DNA of 64,000 nt from Pontibacter virosus (lineage in GTDB: Bacteria; Bacteroidota; Bacteroidia; Cytophagales; Hymenobacteraceae): positions 282,919-346,918 of the forward strand of contig NZ_QEKI01000005.1 in assembly GCF_003096355.1 (NCBI RefSeq), read 5' to 3'. Made by a program: the position numbers and the translations under genes. Positions within the stretch are counted from its first letter, which is position 1; each line of letters starts with the position of its first letter. The notes below the pieces were generated by a model, which saw only the letters and a program-made list of their open reading frames with translations, was not told where the DNA came from and made no database searches. Shown in pieces: positions 35,518-44,253 of this stretch.

Positions 35518-36399
35518 ATGAGTACAGTTAAAACACCCGCACCGCTAAAGCCCATCAAGACGCCCAAAAAGGCCGCGCCGGCCCCCCGGGTGCCCCGTGC
35601 TGCGCCTAAGCGGAAAAAAGGGAAGAAGAAGCAGTCCAAACTGCCTTTCTGGATCGGCGTGGGTGTGGTGGCGGCCATCGGTTTGCTGGTGCTTTACGTA
35701 GAGTTCTTCAGGGAAAAGGAGCAGCCCATCTGGCCCGAGGGGCATAGTCCGCTCGGCAATACCATACTGGGTATAGACGTGTCCAAATACCAGCGCAAAA
35801 TCAACTGGGAAAAGGTGCGCGACAACGACGTGTCCTTTGCCTTTATCAAAGCCACGGAGGGCGTAAAGCTGAAAGATAGTCACTATGTGCGCAACTGGGA
35901 GGGAACGCAGGAAGTGGGCATCATCCGGGGGGCCTACCATTTTTATCGGCCCAATGTGTCGCCGGAGGAGCAAGCTCGTAACTTCATCCAGACGGTGGTG
36001 CTGCAGCCGGGCGATTTACCCCCTGTGCTGGATGTGGAGGTACGAGGCAAGCAACCGCTCAACCATTTTCGGGGCGATATCAAGGAGTGGCTCGTGCATG
36101 TGGAGCGTGCCTATGGCGTCAAGCCGATCATCTATACCGGGTACAGCTTTTACAAGGAATACCTGGAGGGCTTCTTTGACGAGTATACCCTCTGGATTGC
36201 GCATTACAACGTGAAGGAGCTGAAAATGCAGCGTACCGATCGGGCCTTGCTTTCATTCTGGCAGCACACCGACCGCGGTGTGATCGATGGTATAAAAGGA
36301 CCTGTGGATTGCAACATCTTTTACGGCACCAGGAAAGACATCCTGAAACTGTGTATACAGCCTACTGAGCCTGCAAAAACAGCAAAGGCGCAACGATAA
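35518..36399 (+). CDS. Membrane-anchored GH25 lysozyme
   Basis: 293 residues. A basic, Pro/Lys-rich N-terminus (KTPKKAAPAPRVPRAAPKRK) leads into one membrane segment (FWIGVGVVAAIGLLVLYVEF), then a GH25 barrel with ILGIDVSKYQRKINWEKV, FAFIKATEG and the catalytic acids in PPVLDVEV. It should cleave peptidoglycan from the periplasmic side while anchored in the inner membrane. The basic cytosolic tail is unusually long. The stop codon lies inside the terminator hairpin at 36377-36417. Confidence 0.92.
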   Translation: MSTVKTPAPLKPIKTPKKAAPAPRVPRAAPKRKKGKKKQSKLPFWIGVGVVAAIGLLVLYVEFFREKEQPIWPEGHSPLGNTILGIDVSKYQRKINWEKVRDNDVSFAFIKATEGVKLKDSHYVRNWEGTQEVGIIRGAYHFYRPNVSPEEQARNFIQTVVLQPGDLPPVLDVEVRGKQPLNHFRGDIKEWLVHVERAYGVKPIIYTGYSFYKEYLEGFFDEYTLWIAHYNVKELKMQRTDRALLSFWQHTDRGVIDGIKGPVDCNIFYGTRKDILKLCIQPTEPAKTAKAQR

Positions 36400-36417
36400 G
36401 CTGCGCCTTTGCTGTTT
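36377..36417. terminator. Terminator that overlaps the end of the GH25 gene
   Basis: A perfect 16-base stem (36377-36392 with 36402-36417) whose 5' arm encodes the last residues of the lysozyme and whose loop holds its TAA stop (36397-36399). It is symmetric enough to serve the convergent gene ending at 36436. Confidence 0.8.
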
Positions 36418-36435
36418 CTAACAGACTATACCTGT

Positions 36436-37176
36436 TTACCAGTCGGTCGCCCAACGGTTTCGTGCTGTGTTAAATTCCCGTGGACGTCCCTGGCTACCGG
36501 AGTTTCTGCTGCCTTGGCTGCCTGACTGCAGGTAGCCGCTCGAGCCATAGTCACCTTCGCCATACTTGCTGCGGGATTCGCGGTTGTAGCCGCCGCCCAT
36601 GTAATTGCCCTGGTCGTCGCCGTAGTTAGAGCTGTAGTAGTCGTCGCGCTCAAAATCGTAGCGTTCCTGTCCGCCACGTCCCTCAAAGCGGCGCGAAACC
36701 TCGTTGCCGTACAAGTCCTCACGGTCGGAGCCATACCGGTTGTGGCGGCTATAGTCCCGGCCTTCCTCGCGGTAGCCGCGATTGCCTATCGATCCTCTGC
36801 CTTCACTGCCGTAGCTGCCTTGGGAGCCCATGCCGCTATCAAATGGGTGGCTAGAATCGTGATGGCCACCACGGATGTCACCAAAGCCCTGGGCACCTCC
36901 GTAGCTGCCCATATTGCCGTAGTTGCGGGAAGTGCTATAGGTGTTGCTGTCAGTGATGTTGGTATTAGAGTAGTTGCGCGATCCGCCCCGCTCATTGCCC
37001 TGGTTGCCCCAGGTACCCTGGTAGCTCTCGTTGCCATAGCCGCCGTGCGCGGCGGAGCCGTAATCGTCGAAACGATAGTCGCTATCCTGCTCCGGATGGC
37101 GGTAGCGCTCCGAGCGGTGGGTATGGAAGCCTCCTTCGCGGCGGTCGTAATCTCGGTCTGATTCGTGTCTGTTCAT
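36436..37176 (-). CDS. Low-complexity Arg/Gly/Tyr/Ser-rich disordered protein
   Basis: 246 residues from ATG at 37176. Almost every residue is Gly, Ser, Arg, Tyr, Asp, Asn or Glu; strings such as RYRHPEQDSDYRFDDYGS and SRRFEGRGGQERYDFERDD alternate charges with tyrosines. No hydrophobic core, signal peptide or membrane segment, so it should be intrinsically disordered. The C-terminus ARNRWATDW is the only less biased part. Single gene between two glycan-related genes. I do not recognise a characterised family; proteins of this composition can form condensates or bind nucleic acids, but that is speculation. Confidence 0.75.
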   Translation of the reverse strand: MNRHESDRDYDRREGGFHTHRSERYRHPEQDSDYRFDDYGSAAHGGYGNESYQGTWGNQGNERGGSRNYSNTNITDSNTYSTSRNYGNMGSYGGAQGFGDIRGGHHDSSHPFDSGMGSQGSYGSEGRGSIGNRGYREEGRDYSRHNRYGSDREDLYGNEVSRRFEGRGGQERYDFERDDYYSSNYGDDQGNYMGGGYNRESRSKYGEGDYGSSGYLQSGSQGSRNSGSQGRPREFNTARNRWATDW

Positions 37177-37261
37177 AGTTATAAGTTTTAGCGTTTTACA
37201 TCGGTACACTTTACTTATAAACGGGAGCGAACGTCAACTGTTGGGCAATTTGTGGTCGGAC

Positions 37262-39073
37262 TTACTGAGGAGTGGTCATCAGGTTGGCAGGAAGGATCGT
37301 ATGGGTGCGAGCGCCTGATTTAACCGGCTTTTGCACCAGTGGCTTATCCTGCCGCTGAGAGGTGTTATAAGGTTTGTAGCCAAACAGCAGGAAACTGGTC
37401 GATACAGCCACCGACACCATCGTGATGACAATCGCTACGTACCGGATGCCGTCGTAGAAGCTGTGGCGCGTGCGCCAGATGGCCAGCCGGAGCGGTTGCA
37501 ACACAGGCTGCAGGGCGTTGGCATGCAACACATTGTGGCGCACCCACTGGATGAATTTCTCCTGCCCGATTACCACCACCGCACCCAGTATACCGATGTT
37601 CACAAGCGAGAACATGGCCATCATCTGCACATAGGGGTTGGTGTAGAGGTGCCCGTACAGGTGCTGGCTGTAGGCAATGGCGCCAAGCATCAGCCCAATC
37701 ATCAGGATGTTGGGCAGGCTCAGGAGCCAATTGTTTTTCGGTTTGTCGTCCTTGGGCGTTGGTATGTAGGGTACCTTCACGCGGAAAATTGAGTAGATGA
37801 GTCCCAGCAGGAAAATCCACCAGGTGCCGGTGCGCAGAATGCCCCCAAACAGGTGGAAGCCTTTTTCGTTTTTCTCGTGGTACCAGCGCTGCGCATACTG
37901 CCGGATGGCGATGGAGATCAGGAAGAAAGGCGTGAACATGATCAAAAACTCACCCAGCGACACATACCACGGAAACTCGGCCATGATGAGCGCCAGCGAG
38001 GGAATCAGAAAATCGATCAGGTTGAACACCCCGAAGAGGTAGTAAAGCGGAAGCGTACCGTAGTGGATGCGCTGCCGCCAGGTGAAGTGCTTGAACAACC
38101 TTGGATATACCGAAAAGAGCAGCTCAAAGGTGCCGCGGCTCCACTTTACCTGCTGTTTGTAGTAAGCCGAAAGTGTACCCGGTACCAGGCCACGGTTCAG
38201 GATTTTGGGAACGTAGACCGATTTCCATCCCTTGGCGTGCAGTTGCATGGCAGTGTGCATGTCTTCAGCCAGTCCAGCGGCATGGCCACCAATGCTGTCG
38301 AGGGCGCTGCGGCGGAAGGTACAGTTGGCGCCGATGGCCTGGGCCGTGCCGTGGGCATTCATGCCCATCATCATCGGTCCATAGAAGTTGTAGGTCTGCT
38401 CAGCGGCGCCATAGGCTACCAGGCTTTCCTTTTGGTTGTAATAGGCCTGCACGCACTGTACATAGCCTATCTCCGGATCTTCAAAATATGGTAGCACCTC
38501 ATCCAGAAATTCCGGTACAGGCACATGATCAGGGTCCAGCACCAGGCAGATGTCGCCGGTGGCCTGCTTCAGGGCGTTGTTGATGTTGCCGGCTTTGGCA
38601 TTGATCTTCTGGGTACGGGTAACGTGAATAACACCCAGACGGGCGCATTCCTTCCGCAGAAATGGATCATCAGCTTCGTCGCAAAGGTAAGTGGTATGCG
38701 GGTAGCGGATGCGCTGAATGGCCTCCAGCGTGTTGATGATCATGTCGTAAGGCTCACCGGGACAGAAGGTAGTGAGCACATCTACTTTAAATTTGGTGCG
38801 CAGCTTGGGCTTAACGGGAACGCTCACATCGAAGTAGTGGTACCACTCATGCAGGGTGCGGAGGAGTTTGAAGCCCAGTGCTGTCGTGAGCATGATGTAG
38901 AGCGGCAGGTAGCCGATATGGTCTTTGTCGATGAACCAGTAGAGGAACAGCACCATCGTGATGAGGCCCATCACGATCATCAATCGAATAGTCAGGACAT
39001 CCTTCTGCCTGGGAGTTACGCCGGGAATAGAAGCATGCTGAACTTTCGGATTACTGGCAGGAATGTTATACAT
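37262..39073 (-). CDS. Cellulose-synthase-like processive glycosyltransferase (GT2)
   Basis: 603 residues. Two membrane segments (about 28-70), a GT2 domain (about 95-345) and five or so membrane segments at the C-terminus, the BcsA layout. Catalytic features: LTTFCPGEPYDMI, VLDPDHVP (DxD), the acceptor acid in GLAEDMHTAM, and QQVKWSRG at the place of QxxRW (Lys replaces Arg). No PilZ domain and no bcsB/bcsC gene nearby, so this is probably not a canonical cellulose synthase; a beta-glucan or related polymer is likely. It is divergent from a lipoprotein glycosidase gene, suggesting a synthase-hydrolase pair. Confidence 0.92.
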   Translation of the reverse strand: MYNIPASNPKVQHASIPGVTPRQKDVLTIRLMIVMGLITMVLFLYWFIDKDHIGYLPLYIMLTTALGFKLLRTLHEWYHYFDVSVPVKPKLRTKFKVDVLTTFCPGEPYDMIINTLEAIQRIRYPHTTYLCDEADDPFLRKECARLGVIHVTRTQKINAKAGNINNALKQATGDICLVLDPDHVPVPEFLDEVLPYFEDPEIGYVQCVQAYYNQKESLVAYGAAEQTYNFYGPMMMGMNAHGTAQAIGANCTFRRSALDSIGGHAAGLAEDMHTAMQLHAKGWKSVYVPKILNRGLVPGTLSAYYKQQVKWSRGTFELLFSVYPRLFKHFTWRQRIHYGTLPLYYLFGVFNLIDFLIPSLALIMAEFPWYVSLGEFLIMFTPFFLISIAIRQYAQRWYHEKNEKGFHLFGGILRTGTWWIFLLGLIYSIFRVKVPYIPTPKDDKPKNNWLLSLPNILMIGLMLGAIAYSQHLYGHLYTNPYVQMMAMFSLVNIGILGAVVVIGQEKFIQWVRHNVLHANALQPVLQPLRLAIWRTRHSFYDGIRYVAIVITMVSVAVSTSFLLFGYKPYNTSQRQDKPLVQKPVKSGARTHTILPANLMTTPQ

Positions 39074-39248
39074 CAGAGATTAGGAACGTGTATTGTATGT
39101 AGGATGGTCTAATTGCCATCAAAGCGCTGTTTTGTATGATTTAGGGTAATCTGGTACAATAACATCTGAAGTTTATACTCGTATTAGCCTCAAAAGTTCT
39201 GTTGCTTCACCCGCAATTTGATCACGCATACCCGCTATACCTGATTAT

Positions 39249-40610
39249 ATGTTTACCCACCATATGTTCTATTTTATCAGTAAGAGTACAATTTTATTGT
39301 TTTGCTTACTTCTGATTAGCTCATGTTCTAATAGAGCGTCTGATCCTCAGCGCTATACAAAAATGGGCCGCACAGTAGAGGTAGTTAAAGAAGGCGACAA
39401 ATATACTTTGTACCGCAACGGCGAACCATACTTCATAAGGGGAGCCGCAGGCTATGAGCATTTCGACAAGGTGGCGGCCTATGGCGGCAACTCCATCCGG
39501 ATATGGCACACAGATGAGGATACCCCGCGCATACTCGACGAAGCGCATAAACAAGGCCTGACCGTGATGCTGGGGCTCTGGATGGAGCGTGAGCGGGAGG
39601 GCTTCAACTATTACGACAAAGACGACGTGGCCGCTCAGAAAGAGCGCCTGCGTGCGGAAGTGCTCAAGTACAAAGACCATCCGGCCCTGCTAATGTGGGT
39701 GGTGGGCAACGAGTTGTATGCGGAAGGGTCCAATGTGAAGGTATGGGATGCCGTGAACGGCGTGGCCGAAATGATTCATGAAATCGATCCCAATCACCCG
39801 ACCACGACGACGGTGATGAACGTGCCGAAGCAGGTCGTGAACCTGATCAACCGCCGCTGCCCGGCCATCGACATCCTGTCCATCAACTCATTTGGAGCTC
39901 TGCACGACTTGCCTGCCGAATTACGCGATACGAACTGGGATGGACCTTATGTTATAGCCGAGTTCGGGGGCCGGGGTTATTGGGAAACCTACACCACCTG
40001 GTGGTACGCGCCCATTGAGCAGACCAGTTCAGAGAAAGCCGCCTTTGCCCGTGAAAGGTACGAAAACACCGTGCTGGCCGACCCTGACCGCTGCCTGGGC
40101 GCCTACGCTTTTATCTGGGGCTACAAGTACGAGACGACCCCGACCTGGTTCAGTATCATGACCGAGACTGGCGAAGAAACCGAAATGGCGCAGGTGATGC
40201 GGGAGATCTGGAGTGGGAAGCGCGACTTTAACCGGGCGCCGCACATTGCCTACCTGTCCCTCAAAGATATCTTCCCATCTGACCAGGTATACCTGCAGCC
40301 CGGTGAACTATCCACAGCAGCTGTGTTCGCCTCCGATCCGGATGGCGACAGCCTGCAGGTGAAATGGGAACTGCTGCCCGAAACCGTGAGCGAGGACGGC
40401 AACGCCATCAAAGAGCAAAAGCCAGATATTATACCTGGCGCGATCCAGCAGGCTGATGGTAACAGCGTTACCCTAAAAGCTCCCCAGCGCGATGGCGCTT
40501 ACCGGCTGTACGCCTATGTGTATGACGGCCAGGGGAACGTCGCCACTGCTAACTTCCCATTCTATGTGAAGGCCGGTAACAAGTTCAGTTCAGCATTGGA
40601 TTTTTATTAA
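39249..40610 (+). CDS. Lipoprotein glycoside hydrolase, GH2-like TIM barrel
   Basis: 453 residues. The signal sequence has a lipobox (LLLISSC). A TIM barrel (about 40-330) carries the acid/base Glu in WVVGNELY and a likely nucleophile Glu in YVIAEFGGRGYWE, the spacing of clan GH-A enzymes. A beta-sandwich domain (about 345-450) follows. ATG at 39249 or the ATG five codons later both fit; I took the first. It lies 175 bases from the divergent cellulose-synthase-like gene, so it probably trims or edits that polymer at the outer membrane. Confidence 0.85.
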   Translation: MFTHHMFYFISKSTILLFCLLLISSCSNRASDPQRYTKMGRTVEVVKEGDKYTLYRNGEPYFIRGAAGYEHFDKVAAYGGNSIRIWHTDEDTPRILDEAHKQGLTVMLGLWMEREREGFNYYDKDDVAAQKERLRAEVLKYKDHPALLMWVVGNELYAEGSNVKVWDAVNGVAEMIHEIDPNHPTTTTVMNVPKQVVNLINRRCPAIDILSINSFGALHDLPAELRDTNWDGPYVIAEFGGRGYWETYTTWWYAPIEQTSSEKAAFARERYENTVLADPDRCLGAYAFIWGYKYETTPTWFSIMTETGEETEMAQVMREIWSGKRDFNRAPHIAYLSLKDIFPSDQVYLQPGELSTAAVFASDPDGDSLQVKWELLPETVSEDGNAIKEQKPDIIPGAIQQADGNSVTLKAPQRDGAYRLYAYVYDGQGNVATANFPFYVKAGNKFSSALDFY

Positions 40611-40848
40611 CAGGCTCCGTGCTTCATTAGACTATTTTGCTAATTCTTAGACTTATTGCTTCCTCTCTTCTTGTCCGAATGTTTATTTAGTGAGTGCTAC
40701 AACCAATTTGTCCCTTCATCAGTACACCACTTACCTCAGTTTTAGATTTAGGAGTAGTACAATTTAGACTGTTTCCGATAGAGGCAGTCTTCAGGCCATG
40801 CTGTCTCCAACTGAACATTTCAAAGATTCTAGAGCCTGAATTGAACAC

Positions 40849-41664
40849 ATGAGCAAGCAACTTAATAATACAAAAATAGCAAAGGCGAAACCTGCCGAAA
40901 AAGCGATTCGGACGGTGGCCAAAAATGAGCAGAAAAACCCTAAAAAGCTGGAGGCGGAAGACTTTTACAAAGAGGCGCTGAGCCTGCTGGTGAAAAGCGA
41001 AGCAAAGTTTCTGGTTGGCGGCGGACTGGCCCTGGATATGTACACCGGTATCAACAGAGCGACCAAAGACCTGGATATCTTTTGCAAAGTGGGAGAGTGT
41101 CCCCGCATCCTCAAGACCTTTGCCGACAGCGGTTACGATACCGAGATGACCGATGCCCGCTGGCTGGCCAAAGCCAAAAAGCAGGACCACCTCATGGACC
41201 TGATCTATAATAACCCGGCCAGCCTGTGCCCGGTGGATGACCGTTGGTTTGAGTATGCTACCGAAGGCGAACTGTATGGGGTGAAAGTGAAGTTTATGCC
41301 GCCCGAAGAGCTCATCTGGTGCAAACTGTATGTGCAGAACCGGGAACGTTACGACGGTTCAGACATTAACCACCTCATCCTTCGCTGCGGCCCAAAGCTC
41401 GATTGGAACCGCCTGTGGTCCTATACCGAACAGCACTGGCAACTTGTGCTGGCCCAGTTCATGAGTTTCCATTTCGTATACCCTTCCGACCGCGACATCA
41501 TACCCCGTTGGCTAATGGACGAACTGCTGCTGCGGGCCAAAGAGCAATACGACGTGGAAACGCCCAAAGAAAAGATCTGCCGCGGGCCCTACATTGATCA
41601 AACCCAATACGGCCACGACATCACCGTATGGGACTACAAAGCCCTCACCATGCGCACGATTTAG
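40849..41664 (+). CDS. Orphan nucleotidyltransferase of the MNT/AbiEii type
   Basis: 271 residues. A Lys/Ala-rich N-terminus (about 1-35) precedes a minimal nucleotidyltransferase fold: FLVGGGLALDMYTGINRATKDLDIF has the GG motif and the DxD metal pair (Asp-Leu-Asp), and GVKVKFMPPEELIWCK follows. A C-terminal helical part ends in YGHDITVWDYKAL. Known relatives are toxin NTases of type IV or MNT/HEPN systems and housekeeping NTases. No antitoxin or HEPN gene is adjacent, so the role is open. Confidence 0.85.
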   Translation: MSKQLNNTKIAKAKPAEKAIRTVAKNEQKNPKKLEAEDFYKEALSLLVKSEAKFLVGGGLALDMYTGINRATKDLDIFCKVGECPRILKTFADSGYDTEMTDARWLAKAKKQDHLMDLIYNNPASLCPVDDRWFEYATEGELYGVKVKFMPPEELIWCKLYVQNRERYDGSDINHLILRCGPKLDWNRLWSYTEQHWQLVLAQFMSFHFVYPSDRDIIPRWLMDELLLRAKEQYDVETPKEKICRGPYIDQTQYGHDITVWDYKALTMRTI

Positions 41665-41730
41665 CCTGTATTTTAGGTTATCGTTCCTGTAGGTATAATA
41701 CTTCGCTGAAAGGCTATACCTGGCCGCATC

Positions 41731-41766
41731 ACAACAAAGGCCCTGTACATACAGGGCCTTTGTTGT
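41731..41766. terminator. Bidirectional terminator, perfect 16-bp stem
   Basis: ACAACAAAGGCCCTGT (41731-41746) pairs exactly with 41751-41766 over a 4-base loop. It separates the convergent nucleotidyltransferase and acetyltransferase genes. Confidence 0.85.
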
Positions 41767-41767
41767 T

Positions 41768-42253
41768 TCAGAACTTATCGCTGCGTCGCTCCAGCAGTAT
41801 GGTATTGCGCCATACCCCGTGCAACTGGGCAATGCGATCGCGGTAACCGATTTGCCGGAATCCGTGCCGTTCTTGCATGCGTAGGCTGGTACTATTTTCG
41901 GAAAAGGTGGAGGATTGCAGGGTCCAGATGCCATTGGCCTCGCTCTCGACAATCATAGCCTGCATCAGTTGGTCGGCTATACCTCTACCCCTGTGGCGGG
42001 TGGCGATGTAAATACTAAATTCAGCCACACCGCGGTAACAAGCTCGAGAGGAGACAGGTAATAGCGCCACCCATCCCAGCACTTCATCCTTTTCGATGGC
42101 AACTATTCGGGTATGCGGCAAGTGGTTGCGATCCCATTCCTCCCAGGTGGGCACTTCGGTGTTGAAGGTGGAGTAGCCTGTCTTCAGGCCTTCGCCGTAG
42201 ATGCGGAGCACCTCGTGGGCATGCTCCGGTTGCATCGGTACAAGCTGTATCAT
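41768..42253 (-). CDS. GNAT acetyltransferase, phosphinothricin-acetyltransferase-like
   Basis: 161 residues. Acetyl-CoA loop RHRGRGIADQLM (motif A), AEFSIYIA before it and NSTSLRMQERHGF after it match the PAT/Bar subgroup, which acetylates phosphinothricin, methionine sulfoximine or similar amino acids. The substrate in this host is unknown. It lies 3 bases downstream of the membrane protein gene. Confidence 0.88.
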   Translation of the reverse strand: MIQLVPMQPEHAHEVLRIYGEGLKTGYSTFNTEVPTWEEWDRNHLPHTRIVAIEKDEVLGWVALLPVSSRACYRGVAEFSIYIATRHRGRGIADQLMQAMIVESEANGIWTLQSSTFSENSTSLRMQERHGFRQIGYRDRIAQLHGVWRNTILLERRSDKF

Positions 42254-42256
42254 TGC

Positions 42257-42682
42257 TTATTTCCAGATCAGAATCAGGGTGCCACATAAAATTACGCCCA
42301 TACCGAGCAGCAGGCGGGGTGTGAGCGGTTCGTTCAACAGAAAGTAGGAGAGGCCCACCGTTACCAGAATGCCTGCCCGGTCAATGGTGGCCACCACTGA
42401 TACATCGGCTGTTTTAATGGCCTTAAAATAGAGTATCCAGTAAACGGCGGTGCAGGCGCCGGCCAGTATGAACCAGGTCAGCGTTTTGTTGTCGATGTGG
42501 CGGGCCGTTTTGAGACCGCCTGCGTAAAGCGCGTGCCCGAGTACCATCATAAACAGCACCCCCGTTCGTATAACCAAGGCCAGGTGTTCGTTGGCATTGT
42601 TATTCATACCCATCTTCGCAAACACCATTGCCACGCCCCCTGTGAGCATGGCAACAAGTGCGTATCCTAACCAAGATTCCAT
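42257..42682 (-). CDS. Half-size EamA/DMT-type membrane protein
   Basis: 141 residues from ATG at 42682 with about five membrane segments. Blocks ALVAMLTGGVAMVFAKMG, ACTAVYWILYFKAI and DRAGILVTVGLSYFLLNEPLTPRLLLGM match one half of an EamA drug/metabolite transporter, so it is half the usual ten-segment length and probably works as a dimer, as SMR-like proteins do. It is in one operon with the acetyltransferase; the substrate is unknown. Confidence 0.85.
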   Translation of the reverse strand: MESWLGYALVAMLTGGVAMVFAKMGMNNNANEHLALVIRTGVLFMMVLGHALYAGGLKTARHIDNKTLTWFILAGACTAVYWILYFKAIKTADVSVVATIDRAGILVTVGLSYFLLNEPLTPRLLLGMGVILCGTLILIWK

Positions 42683-42779
42683 TATCCTAAAAATTTCAGG
42701 CTGCAATAGTACGATAGGTTTTATACTTTCCCGCTACCGCCGGCATTAATTTTTTATGCGCCTGCCAGCCTGCTCCTTT

Positions 42780-43805
42780 TTACTTCTTTGAGAGCTGGTT
42801 AGCGGCTCTTACCTGTATGATTTCCGCTTTCATGGCCTCCAGGTCCGTGCGGAATTTTCGGCTCTCCATCAACTCGTCCATAAACTGGCGGGCAAACTCT
42901 TTTCCGGCTTCTGAGTCGCTGGGATAGTGCACGCCGCGTGTCTCCCTGGAAAAGGCCATGTCGCTGGCAATACCCGCAAAGTGGTCTTTGTACTCCGGAA
43001 AAATGTAGCTCAGGATAAAAGCATGCACATAAGAAGTGGAAGCGTCTCCGCTTGGGTAGGAGGCGTGGCCCGGTGCTTCGAGGTTATCCAGGCGGCTATC
43101 CAGCTGGTATGGACGCGGGCGGTTAAAATCGGCTTTAAGGGAGAAAATGTAATACGTAGCGTCCTGGATCACGTTCTGGAGCACCCGTGAAGTGATAGGC
43201 AGCTTCTCTGGGTTGAACCACGGACCTAGATCACGCCCAATGTAGAAGAGGCTGCTAAGGTTTCGGGTATAGTCTGCATCAGCGGGGTTTGTGGTGAACG
43301 GGTCGAAGTATACGTTCGCCATGGTTTCGGTACGGTTAACGGCTTCGGCGTTGCGGGTCTTTTGCAGGTGCAGCAAAAAGTCGAGTTCGGAGCGGGTTTC
43401 GGCGGAGCTGTTGGCCGGGAAAGGCTTCAACTTGAATTTGCTTACCGGCACATCCACGTATACCGTGCGCAGCTTCAGGTAGGCACCTCGCTTGAAGTCA
43501 GCCTCGGGGAAGGTAATGTCGTCCAAAGAACGGATGGCCACGACTGACTTATTTTCCTTTGCTGCTTCTTTGCCGCCCTTAAAAACCATAGCCGTTTGGG
43601 CAAGTGCCGCTGTTTGCAAAGCCAGGCTGCAGAGTAAGGTCAGGGCTAAGGCGCGTAGGGCAGGGGTTTTCTTATGTTGCTTGCATGCATCTTTTGTGCA
43701 GGTCTGCTGCGTAGCAGCCTGCTGTTCTTGTGAGGTTTGGCTGTCTTGCTTCGCTTTCTGGTTTTCAACTGACTGTGGGGTTGCGAATTGATAAATCGGT
43801 TCCAT
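42780..43805 (-). CDS. PAP2-type acid phosphatase with altered active site
   Basis: 341 residues. A hydrophilic, Gln/Lys-rich stretch of about 46 residues precedes a signal-peptide-like segment (LRALALTLLCSLALQTAALAQ), an unusual arrangement. The class A phosphatase signature is KADFNRPRP, then YPSGDAS, then SRETRGVHYPSD. The middle motif is normally PSGH; here the His that protonates the leaving group is replaced by Asp. The nucleophile His and the phosphate-binding Lys/Arg are present. It may be inactive, slow or of changed specificity. Likely periplasmic. Confidence 0.88.
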   Translation of the reverse strand: MEPIYQFATPQSVENQKAKQDSQTSQEQQAATQQTCTKDACKQHKKTPALRALALTLLCSLALQTAALAQTAMVFKGGKEAAKENKSVVAIRSLDDITFPEADFKRGAYLKLRTVYVDVPVSKFKLKPFPANSSAETRSELDFLLHLQKTRNAEAVNRTETMANVYFDPFTTNPADADYTRNLSSLFYIGRDLGPWFNPEKLPITSRVLQNVIQDATYYIFSLKADFNRPRPYQLDSRLDNLEAPGHASYPSGDASTSYVHAFILSYIFPEYKDHFAGIASDMAFSRETRGVHYPSDSEAGKEFARQFMDELMESRKFRTDLEAMKAEIIQVRAANQLSKK

Positions 43806-44211
43806 AAGATGAATTGTTTAGATGTTTAAATTTCAAATTCATCAGGATGACGGGGAAGGAAATGAAAAGACGCAAAGGTTTGGAAATTTTTTGGATCAGG
43901 GATTTTGGGAGATGGGAAGGCAGAACTTTATGAATGATTATACCTCCCCTTCCCGAGTCAAGTTCGGGATCTTAGACTTTGAAGGGGCGACTTATGGCTA
44001 CTGTTTTCTTTGTCATCCTGAAAGGATTTTGGTTAAAATAGAGAGCCTCTGCCCATTCCGATAGGGGATTTTCTGGCATTACCATCTCACATGTATAAGT
44101 GCTAAAGTTTTGGTTCCTGATACTCGCAAAAGCCCAAACTATACTAAAACCCTTTCCTATAATCTTATTACCTTAGCGTCACATTGCCGCTGGCAGCTGA
44201 TAATAAGTAAC
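43806..44211. other. Noncoding spacer with fragments of dispersed repeats
   Basis: No convincing ORF. TCATCAGGATGAC near 43839 and GTCATCCTGA near 44010 are inverted copies of a string I associate with dispersed Bacteroidota intergenic repeats, so this may be repeat debris. A TATACCTCC motif lies near 43940. A promoter for pepD should lie in the right part, but I see no exact TAnnTTTG box. Confidence 0.35.
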
Positions 44212-44248
44212 TAAACACCAGACATAATAAACACCAGACATAATAAAC
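44212..44248 (+). repeat. 16-bp tandem repeat just before pepD
   Basis: Two exact copies of TAAACACCAGACATAA (44212-44227, 44228-44243) and the start of a third. The array ends 5 bases before the pepD ATG, in the leader where it could affect translation. Confidence 0.85.
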
Positions 44249-44253
44249 CATAC

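Noticed and set aside
40687..41190. Minus-strand frame overlapping the nucleotidyltransferase
   Set aside because: Antisense to the conserved NTase core; no family features.
43822..44064. 80-codon plus-strand frame after the phosphatase gene
   Set aside because: Lies in repeat-like spacer DNA with poor codon pattern.
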